The notes beneath the pieces are model-generated. The model was given only the letters and a program-made list of their open reading frames with translations, ran no database searches and was not told where the DNA came from. The translations under genes were made by a program, and so were the position numbers. Positions 8,391 through 18,026 of a stretch of DNA of 64,000 nucleotides are shown here, piece after piece. Source of the DNA: Burkholderia sp. SRS-W-2-2016 (GTDB taxonomy: Bacteria; Pseudomonadota; Gammaproteobacteria; Burkholderiales; Burkholderiaceae); NCBI RefSeq assembly GCF_001931485.1, contig NZ_MSDV01000063.1:113521-177520 (forward strand). The letters are read 5' to 3'. Position 1 is the first letter of the stretch. Every line of letters starts with the position of its first letter.

Positions 8391-9593
8391 TCAGGCAGCG
8401 CCGGACACCACCGCCGCGATCGACGCCGCCACGTATTCCGCGTTGCGTTCGTTCAGACCGGCGACGCACATCCGGCCCGAGCGCAGCACATACACCGCGT
8501 ATTCGTTGCGCAGCCGTTCGACCTGGCTTTCGCTCAGACCGGTGTAGGTGAACATGCCGCGCTGCGCGACGTAACGCGTGCGCATCACTTCATCGACGCG
8601 CCCTTCGAGGCCCGCGTAAATCGTCTGACGCATCTTCAGGATGCGCTCGCGCATCGCGCCGAGTTCGGCTTCCCACGATGCGTGCAGCGCCGGATCGGCG
8701 AGCACGTTGGCGACGAGGCGCGCGCCATGCGTGGGCGGATTGCTGTAGTTCGCGCGCACCGCCGCCATCAGCTGACCGGCCACGCGGGCCGCTTCGTCCG
8801 CGCTCTTGCAGACCACGCTGAGCGCGCCGACGCGCTCGCCATACAGCGAGAAATTCTTCGAGAACGAGTTCGCGACGATCAGCGGCACCTCCGCGTCGGC
8901 GAGCAGACGCACGCACGCGGCGTCTTCTTCGAGGCTCGCGCCGAAGCCCTGGTAAGCCATGTCGACGAATGCGATCAGCTTGCGGCGTTGCAGGACCGGC
9001 ACCAGTTCCTGCCATTGCGCCGGGCTCAGGTCCACGCCGGTCGGGTTATGGCAGCACGCGTGCAGCAGCACGACGCTCTGTTCCGGCAGTGTGTCGAGCG
9101 CGGCGAGCATCTCGGCGAAACGCAGCCCGCCGGTTTGCGCGTCGTAGTACGGATAGGTGTTGACCGTCAGGCCCGCGGCTTCGAATACCACGCGATGGTT
9201 TTCCCAGCTCGGATCGCTGATCCACATCTGCGAGCCCGGGAAATAGCGTTTCAGGAAATCGGCGCCAACCTTCAGCGCGCCGGAGCCGCCGAGCGTTTGC
9301 AGCGTGGCGATGCGGCCGGCCGCGCGCGCCGCGCTATTCGCGCCGAACACCAGCGCCTGCGCGGTGTCGCGATACAGCGGCAGACCGGCCATCGGCAGAT
9401 ACGAGCGCGGGCCGATCGATTCGAGCAGCGCGGTTTCGGCGCGGCGCACCGCGTCGATCACCGGCAGCTTGCCGGCGTCGTCGAAATAGATGCCGATGCT
9501 CAGGTTGACCTTGTTCGGCCGGGGGTCCAGCTGGAAATCCTCGTTCAGGCTCAGAATCGGGTCGCCCGGATAGGCGGGAATATGGTCGAACAT
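8391..9593 (-). CDS. Aromatic amino acid/aspartate aminotransferase (TyrB/AspC subgroup)
   Basis: 400 residues, the usual length of the class I family-alpha aminotransferases that interconvert aromatic amino acids or aspartate and their oxo acids with glutamate. Hallmarks are NLSIGIYFDDAGKLPV, GGSGALKVGADFLKRYFP, ISDPSWENHRVVFEAAG, HACCHNPTGVDL, and the PLP lysine in NSFSKNFSLYGERVGAL. The translation begins at MFDHIPAY, and the longer open frame upstream is not conserved-looking. It is divergent from a LysR gene 230 bases away, which may control it. TyrB-like and AspC-like specificity cannot be separated by eye. Confidence 0.9.
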   Translation of the reverse strand: MFDHIPAYPGDPILSLNEDFQLDPRPNKVNLSIGIYFDDAGKLPVIDAVRRAETALLESIGPRSYLPMAGLPLYRDTAQALVFGANSAARAAGRIATLQTLGGSGALKVGADFLKRYFPGSQMWISDPSWENHRVVFEAAGLTVNTYPYYDAQTGGLRFAEMLAALDTLPEQSVVLLHACCHNPTGVDLSPAQWQELVPVLQRRKLIAFVDMAYQGFGASLEEDAACVRLLADAEVPLIVANSFSKNFSLYGERVGALSVVCKSADEAARVAGQLMAAVRANYSNPPTHGARLVANVLADPALHASWEAELGAMRERILKMRQTIYAGLEGRVDEVMRTRYVAQRGMFTYTGLSESQVERLRNEYAVYVLRSGRMCVAGLNERNAEYVAASIAAVVSGAA

Positions 9594-9822
9594 CACGGGT
9601 CCTTGAAGACGGCCTCGGAGGCCGGTTATGCGGCTAGCCGCGCGGCGCCGCAACACCCGCAAAAACAGGTGGCAAGCGCGTCGGCGGCGCACGGCGGGGC
9701 AAACCTCAAGTCTAAGCGGGTTTGTCGCGCTGCGTCGACCGGTACGAGTGTCGTCGCTCACGCCGCCGCGCACAATCAATCGATTTTTCACGATTCGTAA
9801 GTTTTTCTTTAGAATCGCCCGC

Positions 9823-10779
9823 ATGGCTCTTACCCGCGTCACCATTCGCCAGTACGAAGCGTTTCTCGCGATCGTCGATCTGCACAGCATCGGCGCGGCC
9901 GCGCAGCGGCTCGGGCTGACGTCGTCGGCGGTCAGCCAGTTGCTGGCCGAACTCGAAACCGAACTCGGCTTCCGGCTGTTCGATCGCACCACGCGGCGCG
10001 TCGCGCTCTCCAGCGCGGGACAGGATTTCCTGGCCTCGGCCGAATCGGTGCTGCGCCACGTGCGCGCGGCCGCCCAATCCGCCGACGATATCCGCAACCG
10101 CGCGTCCGGCATCGTGCGGGTCGGCGCGCCGCTGGTGATCGCGGCGACCGCGTTGCCGGCGGCGATCGCCGACTACGCGCGCGACAAACCGAAAGTCGTC
10201 GTGCGGATCTTCGATACCGGGGTCGAGCAACTGGTGGAGCGGGTCGAGAGCGGCGACATCGATCTGGCGATCGGGCCGGACCGGCAAAGCGGCTCGCACG
10301 TGCGCGCGGAAACGGCGTTCGCGAGCCCGTGGGTGATGTGGTGCGCGGCCGCGCATCCGCTGGCCGCGCGCCGGCGGGTGCAGTGGCAGCAGCTGCGCGA
10401 CGTGCCGATCGTCGCGACCGGCCGCGATCACGAACGCGCGGTCGATCAGATGCGCGCGAACCTGCCGCCGGAGGCGCGCATCGTGCCGGTCGACGTGGTC
10501 GATAACGTGACCACCGCGTTCGGACTCGCCGCGCAGGGGCTCGCGGTCACGCTCGCGCCGGCCTATGTCGCGCCGCTCGCGCGCACGTTCGGACTGGTGA
10601 TGCGGCGCATCGTCGATCCGGAAACGATTCGCGAAGTCTGCGTGTATCGCTCGACCGAGCGCGCGCTGTCGCCGTCCGCCAGCGGCTTCGCGGACTTCGT
10701 GATGCCGTGGCTGAAGCGCTGGGATCGGGAGATGCAGGGGCGCGGCAAGCGGACTAAAGCGGAAGTTGTGAAGCGTTAG
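9823..10779 (+). CDS. LysR family transcriptional regulator
   Basis: 318 residues. The N-terminal winged helix (TIRQYEAFLAIVDLHSIGAA, then LGLTSSAVSQLLAELETELGF) is followed by the periplasmic-binding-like effector domain. The start at MALTRVTI is chosen because it begins the HTH. The upstream in-frame extension is arginine-rich and lies in the promoter region. A run TTTTTCTTTAGAAT lies just before the start. Divergent orientation relative to the aminotransferase gene is the classical LysR arrangement and suggests that gene as a target (inference). The C-terminus is basic. Confidence 0.92.
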   Translation: MALTRVTIRQYEAFLAIVDLHSIGAAAQRLGLTSSAVSQLLAELETELGFRLFDRTTRRVALSSAGQDFLASAESVLRHVRAAAQSADDIRNRASGIVRVGAPLVIAATALPAAIADYARDKPKVVVRIFDTGVEQLVERVESGDIDLAIGPDRQSGSHVRAETAFASPWVMWCAAAHPLAARRRVQWQQLRDVPIVATGRDHERAVDQMRANLPPEARIVPVDVVDNVTTAFGLAAQGLAVTLAPAYVAPLARTFGLVMRRIVDPETIREVCVYRSTERALSPSASGFADFVMPWLKRWDREMQGRGKRTKAEVVKR

Positions 10780-10866
10780 GCCGGCTCGGGCGCTACGGCG
10801 AAATCTACCGCGCAACGTGCAACGCCAGCCGAATCCGCGAGCAAATCGCGCATGGCGTTCGCGCCG

Positions 10867-11694
10867 CTACGCCTGCATGCACAGCGCAAACAGTTGCCGC
10901 TGGTTCGAAATGCCGAGCCGCGCATACGCACGCTTCTGATAAGTCACCACGCTCGTTGCCTTCACGCCCATGCACCCGGCGATCTCGCCGGCGCTCGCGC
11001 CTTCGAGCGTGCCGCGCAGCACGTCGAGTTCGCGCGGCGTCAACGCCGGGCAGATACGGCGAAGCCGCCCGAGCATCGCCGCGGCGGGCCCTTGCTGATG
11101 CTGGCCGTTCAGCGCGTAATGCGCTGTCGCCGCGTGTGCGAACAACGGCGCGACGCTTTCGAGGTATTCCAGTTCGCGCGCCGCGAACACGCCGTGCGCG
11201 CGATCGCGATACAGGTTGATCGACAGCCACACGCTGTCGAGCGGCTGAACCAGCAACGACAGCCGGTCCGATACGTTCGGCTGCGCGTAGCAGGCCGCGC
11301 GATACGCTGCGTGTTCGATTTCGTCGCCGCGCTGCTGATGCAGCACCAGCGCATCGCGCGACGGCGGGCGTCGGTTCTTGCCGCCCGGGCGGCTGGCGTC
11401 GATGATCGCGCGGTTGCCGTCGAGCGCGTAGAAATGCGCGGCATAGCGTTCGGCGACCTCGCGCAGAAAGCGCCCGCCGCGATGGTCGGCCGCCGACACG
11501 GTGCGCGGCCGCGCGTCGAATTCATATGCGAAGACCGTGCATTGCGACACCGGCAGCGCGTCGCCAACCGTCTGCAGAATGCTCGCGGCGAGCGCGTCGG
11601 CGTCCGGCTGCGCAATCGCGGCGACGAGACCGGTCGCGCGCGCGGTGCTGAGCTGGCCGCTGCGCGGCGGTGAAGCGAGGCGCCAGGAACGCAT
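10867..11694 (-). CDS. LuxR family transcriptional regulator
   Basis: 275 residues. The C-terminal 65 residues form a LuxR/GerE helix-turn-helix (LTPRELDVLRGTLEGASAGE, then MGVKATSVVTYQKRAYARLG), close to consensus. The N-terminal 200 residues have no recognisable autoinducer-binding or receiver signature, though a GAF-like fold is conceivable. The ATG at 11694 is chosen over a further upstream start because the extra residues are low-complexity arginine-rich. It has no obvious ribosome site. Neighbours give no clear target. It is a stand-alone regulator next to the signalling block at 11.8-18 kb. Confidence 0.85.
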   Translation of the reverse strand: MRSWRLASPPRSGQLSTARATGLVAAIAQPDADALAASILQTVGDALPVSQCTVFAYEFDARPRTVSAADHRGGRFLREVAERYAAHFYALDGNRAIIDASRPGGKNRRPPSRDALVLHQQRGDEIEHAAYRAACYAQPNVSDRLSLLVQPLDSVWLSINLYRDRAHGVFAARELEYLESVAPLFAHAATAHYALNGQHQQGPAAAMLGRLRRICPALTPRELDVLRGTLEGASAGEIAGCMGVKATSVVTYQKRAYARLGISNQRQLFALCMQA

Positions 11695-11829
11695 GATGGA
11701 GGGCGGTTGCGGCTGCGTGATTGGGGTGCCGGCAAGCGTAGCACAGCGGGCCGCGCCAGCCGGCGTGCGCCGCTCGCCTCGGCCGCGTACGCCGGCCGAA
11801 CCTCGCGCACGCCGCTGCACTGCTCGCGC

Positions 11830-12957
11830 CTACCGCCGCGTAAACGACCCCCTCTGCAACGCCACCGCGCGCGGCAGCGCGATCGTGAAGACCGTCCCCA
11901 CCGCATCGCTCGACTCGACGCCGACCTCGCCGCCATGCATGCGCGCGATCTCCTGCACGATATGCAGACCGAGCCCGAGCCCCTCGCGCGAACGCGCGCC
12001 GTTGCCGTTCGCGCCGAACGCCTTGAACAGATGCGGAAACACCTCGGCCGGAATCACGCCGCGATTGGCCACCTTCAGCCGCACCACATCCTCCGCGGTG
12101 CCGTCGACCTCGACGCCGATATCGCCGTCCGGCGCGCCGTGATGCAGTGCATTGCTGACGAGGTTCGACACCGCCTGCCAGACCAGATCGGTATCCCACG
12201 CGCCGGCGGTATTGCCCGAGCAGTCGAACACGATCCGCTTGCCGCTCTTTTGCGATGCGAATTCGTCGATCACCGAACGGCACAGCGTCGCCAGTTCGAT
12301 CGAGCGCGGCTGCAACGGCAGACGCCCGCCCTGCAAACGCGCGAGGTTCAGCAACTGGTCGACCATCCGCGCCATCCGCAGCGAGCTGTTCTTCACGCGC
12401 GCGGCGACGGTCGCGGCCTGCTCGTCGGCGGCGGTGCGCATCAGATACTCGGCCGACGCCAGCACCGCGCCGAGCGGCGTGCGCAGATCGTGGCTCAGCA
12501 CCGCCATCAGCATCTCGTTCGCTTCGAGCATCTGGCGCGTGGTCACCAGTTGCGCGGCCAGCTGGCGCTTCTGCTGTTCGAGCTGCACGAACACGTCGAC
12601 CTTCGATTGCAGGATGCGCGGATCGAACGGCTTGTACAGGAAGTCGACCGCGCCCGCCTCGTAGCCGCGGAACGTGCGCGACGCGTCCTGCGCGGTCGCG
12701 GTCAGGAAGATGATCGGCACGTGCGAGGTGCGCGGGCTGCCGCGCATCAGCGCCGCCAGCTCGAAGCCGTTCATGCCGGGCATGTTGACGTCGAGGATCG
12801 CCAGCGCGACTTCGTGCTTGAGCAGCAGATCGAGCGCGGCGGTGCCGGAATCGGCGACCAGCACCGCGACGTCGGGGCGCGTGAGCAGCGCTTCGAGCGC
12901 GGTGATGTTGTGGACGATGTCGTCGACGATCAGGATGTTCACAGGTGAGTTCGACAT
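11830..12957 (-). CDS. Response regulator-histidine kinase fusion (REC-HisKA-HATPase)
   Basis: 375 residues, soluble. An N-terminal receiver domain has the phospho-acceptor Asp56 (AILDVNMPG) and Lys109 (FLYKP). A coiled-coil linker follows, then a HisKA box with His156 (VLSHDLRTPLGA) and an HATPase domain with N box (NLVSNALHHG) and G2 box (GLGLGLHIVQEI). Proteins of this layout take phosphate from an upstream kinase or report on it. It is the last gene of a four-gene block with CheB, CheR and a hybrid kinase, nine bases after the CheB stop, so it is probably co-transcribed. Confidence 0.92.
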   Translation of the reverse strand: MSNSPVNILIVDDIVHNITALEALLTRPDVAVLVADSGTAALDLLLKHEVALAILDVNMPGMNGFELAALMRGSPRTSHVPIIFLTATAQDASRTFRGYEAGAVDFLYKPFDPRILQSKVDVFVQLEQQKRQLAAQLVTTRQMLEANEMLMAVLSHDLRTPLGAVLASAEYLMRTAADEQAATVAARVKNSSLRMARMVDQLLNLARLQGGRLPLQPRSIELATLCRSVIDEFASQKSGKRIVFDCSGNTAGAWDTDLVWQAVSNLVSNALHHGAPDGDIGVEVDGTAEDVVRLKVANRGVIPAEVFPHLFKAFGANGNGARSREGLGLGLHIVQEIARMHGGEVGVESSDAVGTVFTIALPRAVALQRGSFTRR

Positions 12958-12966
12958 GGCATCGAA

Positions 12967-13593
12967 TCAGATAGAAAGCGGCAGCGCGGCAAGCCGGCGC
13001 GCCAGGGTTTCGGGATTGTAGATAGCGTCGGCCGCGCCGCGCACGATCGCCGCGCGCGGCATTTCCGGCGCGCCGGCGCTCTCCGGCGTCTGCACCCACG
13101 CGGTGCCGCCGTGCGCGCGCACGCGTTCGAGGCCGGCCGCGCCGTCGTCGTTGGCGCCGGACAGCAGGATCGCGAGCAACCGCTCGCGATACACCGCGGC
13201 GGCCGATTCGAACAGCACGTCGATCGACGGCCGCGAGAAGCGCACCGCCGCATCGGTCGACAGCGCGACCGTGCGGTCCACCTCGACCAGCATGTGATAA
13301 CCGGGCGGCGCGACGTGCACGCGGCCCGCCAGGATCGCCTCGCCGGCATCGGGTTCGAGCACCGGCAACGCGCAGCGATGCGCGAGCGCGGGCACCAGAT
13401 AGCTCGGCGACCCGGCCGGCAGATGCATGACGATCATCACGGCCGCCGCGAAACGCGCGGGCAACGCGAGCAGCAAAATGCCGAGCGCTTCGATGCCGCC
13501 GGCCGACGCGCCGATCACGACAAGGTCGTACGTGCGCGGCGCGGCCTCGGCGGTGGCCGGCGCGTTGGAAGGTTGAACGTTCGAGCGTGGCAT
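12967..13593 (-). CDS. Stand-alone CheB-type methylesterase domain protein
   Basis: 208 residues that consist only of the CheB catalytic domain. The serine of VVIGASAGGIEAL, the histidine of IVMHLPAG and the aspartate of AILLSGANDDGAAGL make up the expected triad, and the HVAPPGYHM loop is present. The usual N-terminal receiver domain of chemotaxis CheB is missing. Classical CheB demethylates chemoreceptors, but no chemoreceptor, CheA or CheW gene is in the window. The gene sits ten bases from cheR and nine from the REC-kinase, as in the non-motility signalling clusters common in Burkholderia relatives. Confidence 0.93.
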   Translation of the reverse strand: MPRSNVQPSNAPATAEAAPRTYDLVVIGASAGGIEALGILLLALPARFAAAVMIVMHLPAGSPSYLVPALAHRCALPVLEPDAGEAILAGRVHVAPPGYHMLVEVDRTVALSTDAAVRFSRPSIDVLFESAAAVYRERLLAILLSGANDDGAAGLERVRAHGGTAWVQTPESAGAPEMPRAAIVRGAADAIYNPETLARRLAALPLSI

Positions 13594-13603
13594 CGCGACC
13601 TCG

Positions 13604-14449
13604 CTAGCGTTTCTGATAGATGCGTTCGGGCGCGCGGAATTCGTCGAACGCTTCGTAGTGACGCGAAAAGCGCAGACTTTCCTTGCTGCCCAGCCCGAGA
13701 AAACCGCGCCGCACCAGCGCGTTTTCGAACAGCCCCAGCGCGCGATCCTGCAAGCCGCGATCGAAATAGATCAGCACATTGCGGCACGACACCAGGTGCG
13801 CCTCGAGAAATACTTCGTCGGTCGCGAGGCTGTGATCGGCGAACACCACGCGCTCCTTCAGCGAGCCCGAGAAACGCGCGCCGCCGTACGCGGCGTGATA
13901 GTAGTCCGACAGCGAACGGGTGCCGCCGGCCGCCAGATAATTCTGCGTGAAGCCCTGAATCCGGTCGAGCGAGTAGATCCCCGATTCGGCGCGCGCGAGC
14001 GCATCGGGGTTGATGTCGGTCGCGTAGAACAGCGTGCGCTCGGTGAGCCCCTCTTCGTCGAACAGGATCTTCAGCGACCACAGCTCCTCGCCGGTGCTGC
14101 AACCGGCCACCCACACCTTGATCGACGGATAGGTGCGCAGCCGCGGCAGCACGTGTTCGCGCAGCGCGAGGAAATAGGCAGGATCGCGAAACATCTCGCT
14201 GACCTGCACGGTCAGGTACTGAAAGAGCCGCGAGAACTGCTCGCCGTCGCGCATGATGCTGTCCTGCAATTGCGACAGCGTCTGCAGCCCGAATTCGTCG
14301 AGCGCCTGGGTCAGGCGGCGGCGCAGCGACGACATCGCGTAGTGGCGAAAGTCGTGCTGATACTTCAGATAAATCGCGTCGAGCAGCAGCTTCAACTCGA
14401 TATCGAAGTCGCTCATGCGCTGCGGCGCGTCGGAGGCGGACGGGTTCAT
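13604..14449 (-). CDS. CheR-type protein-glutamate methyltransferase
   Basis: 281 residues with an N-terminal alpha-helical CheR domain (about residues 10-70) and a SAM-binding domain. The glycine motif is VWVAGCSTGEELWSLKILF, with acidic DINPDAL downstream and the late LVSCRNVLIYFDRGL motif of CheR. The start at MNPSASD is the first one after the upstream kinase stop (20 bases away). MSDFDIEL at 14416 is an alternative. It pairs with the adjacent CheB domain as the opposing enzyme. Its methylation target is unknown; the large hybrid kinase next door is a candidate (inference). Confidence 0.92.
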   Translation of the reverse strand: MNPSASDAPQRMSDFDIELKLLLDAIYLKYQHDFRHYAMSSLRRRLTQALDEFGLQTLSQLQDSIMRDGEQFSRLFQYLTVQVSEMFRDPAYFLALREHVLPRLRTYPSIKVWVAGCSTGEELWSLKILFDEEGLTERTLFYATDINPDALARAESGIYSLDRIQGFTQNYLAAGGTRSLSDYYHAAYGGARFSGSLKERVVFADHSLATDEVFLEAHLVSCRNVLIYFDRGLQDRALGLFENALVRRGFLGLGSKESLRFSRHYEAFDEFRAPERIYQKR

Positions 14450-14468
14450 CGCGGGTTCCGGTTCCGTT

Positions 14469-17400
14469 TCAGCGCTGCCGCAGCCACACGCGGCACAGCG
14501 CGACCAGCTTGTCGACGTCGATCGGCTTGGACACATAATCGTCGGCGCCCGCTTCGAGGCAGCGCGTGCGGTCGTTCGCCATCGCCTTCGCGGTCAGCGC
14601 GATGATCGGCAGATGCGCAAAGCGCGGATTGCGGCGGATCTCGCCCATCGCGGTCAGCCCGTCCATCTCCGGCATCATGATGTCCATCAGCACCAGGTGA
14701 ACTTCGGGGCCGTTCTCGAGTTCGTCGAGCGCCTCGCGGCCGTTGCGCGCGATCAGCAGCTTCGCGCCGAGCGGCTCCAGCACGTGCGACAGCGCGAAGA
14801 TATTGCGCACGTCGTCTTCGGCGAGCAGGATCGTGCGACCCTCGAACGCGTTGTCGCGCTGCCGCACGGTGCGCAGCATGCGCTGCTGCTCGGGCGCCAG
14901 CGACGACTCGACGCTATGCAGGAACAGCGTCACCTCGTCGAGCAGACGCTCCGGCGATTTCGCGCCCTTGATGATGATCGACTTCGAATAGCGGCGCAGC
15001 CGGTGCTCCTCTTCGTCGGACAGCATCCGGCCGGTGTAGACGATCACCGGCAGCGCCGCGTGCGCGGTATTCGCCGCGAGCCGTTCGAGCAGGTCGTAGC
15101 CGGTGCCGTCGGGCAGCGCGAGGTCGGTGACCACGCAATCGAAACCGGAATTGGCCAGTTGCCCGAACGCGTCGGCGAGCGTCGCGACCGCGACGATCTC
15201 GGTGTTCTCGCTTTGCAGCAGCGCGCGGATGCTCTCGCGCATCGGTCCGTCATCCTCGATCACCAGCACGCGTTTGAGCTGTTGTTGCAGGCGCGCTTCG
15301 AGGCGGCGGATCGCGGCTTCCATCGTCGAGCGCGCGGTCGGCTTCAGCGTATAGCCGATTGCGCCGAGATGCAGCGCCTTGTCCGCATGATCGGTGGCCG
15401 ACACGATGTGAATCGGAATATGGCGCGTGAGCGGATCGTTCTTCAGCCATTCGAGCACGGTCAGGCCCGAGCGGTCCGGCAGGCCGACGTCGAGCAGCAC
15501 CGCGGCCGGACGCATGTCGCGCACCAGCGCGAGGCCGCTCGCCGCGTTGCTCGCGTGCACGAAGTCGAAATCGAGTTCGTGGACCAGATCGCGCAGGATT
15601 TCCGCGAACGCGAGATCGTCTTCGATCGTGACGATCAGGCGGCCGGCGCGGGTGCGCTGGTCGCGGTCGTCGGGGATCGAGGCGGTGGCGGGTTCGGCAA
15701 GGTCGGCGGCGGGCGTGGCGGGTGCGTTGTCCGCCTGCGCGCGCAGCAACGGCGCTTCGGTCGCCGGCGCCGGCGCCGCGCTGTGTTCGTGTACGTGCGC
15801 TTGCCCTTGCCCGTGTCCTTGCCCATGCGGCGCCTGCCCGTCACGCGCCGCGAGCACCGCGTTCACGTCGAGCGGCAGCCACAGCGTAAACACGCTGCCC
15901 TTGCCGACCTCGCTCGCCACCGTGATCCGGCCGCCGAGCAGCGCCGCGAACTCGCGCGAAATCGACAGTCCGAGACCGCTGCCGCCGTATTGCCGGCTGG
16001 TCGAACCATCGGCCTGCTGGAACGCCTCGAAGATCATTTCGAGCTTGTCGGCCGGAATGCCGATGCCGGAATCGCGCACGTCGAAGCGCAGCGCGCCGCC
16101 GTCGACCGGCGCGACCGCGAGCGTGACTTCGCCGTGCTCGGTGAACTTCAGCGCGTTCGACAGCAGGTTGCGCAAAATCTGCGTGAGCCGCTGGCCGTCG
16201 GTAATCAACGTGTCGGGCGTGCCCGGCAGTCGGTCGAAACCGAGTTGCAGATGGCGGGTCGCGGCGAGCGGCCGGAACAGTTCCTCCAGCGACTGCAACG
16301 TCGCATCGAGCGACACCGTTTCGGGCTCGATCGTCACCTGCCCGGCCTCGACCTTCGACAGATCCAGAATGTCGTTGATCAGCACCAGCAGATCGCTGTT
16401 GGACGCGTAGATCGTCTCCGCGTAGCGCACCTGCTCGTCGGTCAGGTTGCCGCCGCGATTCTGCTGCAACAGCTTCGCGAGAATCAGCGAGCTGTTCAGC
16501 GGCGTGCGCAATTCGTGCGACATGTTGGCGAGAAACTCGGACTTGTAGCGGCTCGACTGTTCGAGCCGCTCGGCGTTGGCCGCGAGATCGTCCTGCGCGC
16601 GCAGCAGATCCGACTTCTGCCTCTCGAGCCGCTGCGCGTATTCCTCCAGCTGCACGTTGGTCTGCTCCAGCTCGGCCTGCTGCGCTTCGAGACGCCGCTG
16701 CGAATCGAGCAACGCGCGGCCGCGCTCTTCGAGCCCTTCGTTGGAGACGCGCAACTCTTCCTGCTGGACCTGCAACTCCTCGTTCAACTGCTGGGTCTCG
16801 GCGAGCACATCCTGCAGGCGCTCGCGATACAGCGCGGCCTCGACGAAGTCGCCCATGCTGTTGCGGATCAGCTCGATCAGCTCTTCGTCGCGCGCGGTGA
16901 CGTCGCGCAGAAAGCCCATTTCGACGACGCCGTTCACCTGGCCGTCGTTATCGAGCGGCGCGATCAGCAGATTGCGCGGCGTGCCCTTGCCGGTCGCCGA
17001 CGCAACCTGCACGTAGTTCTCCGGCACCTCGCGCAGCACCAGCGTGCGGCGCGAGCGCGCCGCCTGGCCGATCAGCGTTTCGCCTTCCTCGAAGCTGAGC
17101 GGCGCGCCCTGCTCGCTGTCGCGGCTGAAGCCGTAGGTCGCGATGCGGCGCAGCGTGCCGTGCTGGCGGTCGCGCACGTACAGCACCGCGACCACCACGT
17201 CCAGATATTGGGCCAGGAATTCGAGCAGCGCGCGGCCCACCAGTTGCGGGCTGGTCTGGCCGACCACCTTGTCCGCCAGCAGGCGCTGACCCGAGCGCAA
17301 CCAGACCTGCTGCTGCAGCTTGTCGGTCTGTTCGGCCTGCTGCTGCAACGCGGCGTCGTAAGTCTCGGACAGGCCGAGCAATTCGCGGCGCCCACGCCAC

Positions 17401-18026
17401 GCGAGCAGGCCGCTAACGATCAGGCTGAACAGCAGGAACGCGCCGACCAGCGTCGCCGTCACGCGGCGCGTCGCCTCGCCGCGCTCTTCGCGCAGGCGCA
17501 ATTCGACGTCGAGAAAATCGTTGAATTCGCGGCGGATCTCGTCGAATTCGACCTTGCCGCGCCCGGCCGCGATCGCGCTTTCGTAGTCCTGATTGCGTCG
17601 GCGCGCGTCAATCATGTCTTCGGCAAAGCGGCTCCAGCGCTGCTGCAACGCCTGAATCTGCTTGAGCCGTTCGAGTTGCGGCGGGTTGTCGGCGACCATC
17701 TGCTGCAGCGTCTGCAGTTGCGCCTTGAACTTCGGGCCGCCGTTTTCATACGGCACGAGGAAGCTTTCGTCGGCGGTGATCAGGAAGCCGCGCATCGACG
17801 ACTCGCGATCCACCGCGAGCCGCAGCATTTCATTGGCGTTGCCGATCACGCGCTCGGAGTGTTCGGCCCAGCTCAGCGTCGACACGAGGTAGGCGATCAA
17901 CCCGACGAACAACGCCATCGTGACGAGCCCGACGCCGAGCGGCAGAGCAAGGTTACGGCGAAGGATGCGGCGGAAACGAAGCTGATCGACGGCCGGCGCG
18001 GCGGTCATTTTTTCTGTCTTCGGCAT
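14469..18026 (-). CDS. CHASE3-GAF hybrid sensor histidine kinase with three receiver domains
   Basis: About 1185 residues. Two membrane segments (near residues 25-48 and 197-219) flank a CHASE3-type sensor (RESSMRGFLITADESFLVPY). A GAF domain follows, then a long coiled coil of E/Q-rich heptads. Next come HisKA (FLANMSHELRTPLNSSLILA), HATPase (GGSGLGLSISREFAALLGGR) and three receivers with aspartates in VLLDVGLPDRSG, VVTDLALPDGTG and VLMDIMMPEMDG. A histidine/glycine-rich linker precedes the first receiver. MPKTEK is taken as start; MTAAPAVD at 18008 is an alternative. It is the first gene of the CheR-CheB-kinase block. This architecture is familiar from multidomain stress or biofilm sensors, but the signal is unknown. 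Confidence 0.93.
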   Translation of the reverse strand: MPKTEKMTAAPAVDQLRFRRILRRNLALPLGVGLVTMALFVGLIAYLVSTLSWAEHSERVIGNANEMLRLAVDRESSMRGFLITADESFLVPYENGGPKFKAQLQTLQQMVADNPPQLERLKQIQALQQRWSRFAEDMIDARRRNQDYESAIAAGRGKVEFDEIRREFNDFLDVELRLREERGEATRRVTATLVGAFLLFSLIVSGLLAWRGRRELLGLSETYDAALQQQAEQTDKLQQQVWLRSGQRLLADKVVGQTSPQLVGRALLEFLAQYLDVVVAVLYVRDRQHGTLRRIATYGFSRDSEQGAPLSFEEGETLIGQAARSRRTLVLREVPENYVQVASATGKGTPRNLLIAPLDNDGQVNGVVEMGFLRDVTARDEELIELIRNSMGDFVEAALYRERLQDVLAETQQLNEELQVQQEELRVSNEGLEERGRALLDSQRRLEAQQAELEQTNVQLEEYAQRLERQKSDLLRAQDDLAANAERLEQSSRYKSEFLANMSHELRTPLNSSLILAKLLQQNRGGNLTDEQVRYAETIYASNSDLLVLINDILDLSKVEAGQVTIEPETVSLDATLQSLEELFRPLAATRHLQLGFDRLPGTPDTLITDGQRLTQILRNLLSNALKFTEHGEVTLAVAPVDGGALRFDVRDSGIGIPADKLEMIFEAFQQADGSTSRQYGGSGLGLSISREFAALLGGRITVASEVGKGSVFTLWLPLDVNAVLAARDGQAPHGQGHGQGQAHVHEHSAAPAPATEAPLLRAQADNAPATPAADLAEPATASIPDDRDQRTRAGRLIVTIEDDLAFAEILRDLVHELDFDFVHASNAASGLALVRDMRPAAVLLDVGLPDRSGLTVLEWLKNDPLTRHIPIHIVSATDHADKALHLGAIGYTLKPTARSTMEAAIRRLEARLQQQLKRVLVIEDDGPMRESIRALLQSENTEIVAVATLADAFGQLANSGFDCVVTDLALPDGTGYDLLERLAANTAHAALPVIVYTGRMLSDEEEHRLRRYSKSIIIKGAKSPERLLDEVTLFLHSVESSLAPEQQRMLRTVRQRDNAFEGRTILLAEDDVRNIFALSHVLEPLGAKLLIARNGREALDELENGPEVHLVLMDIMMPEMDGLTAMGEIRRNPRFAHLPIIALTAKAMANDRTRCLEAGADDYVSKPIDVDKLVALCRVWLRQR

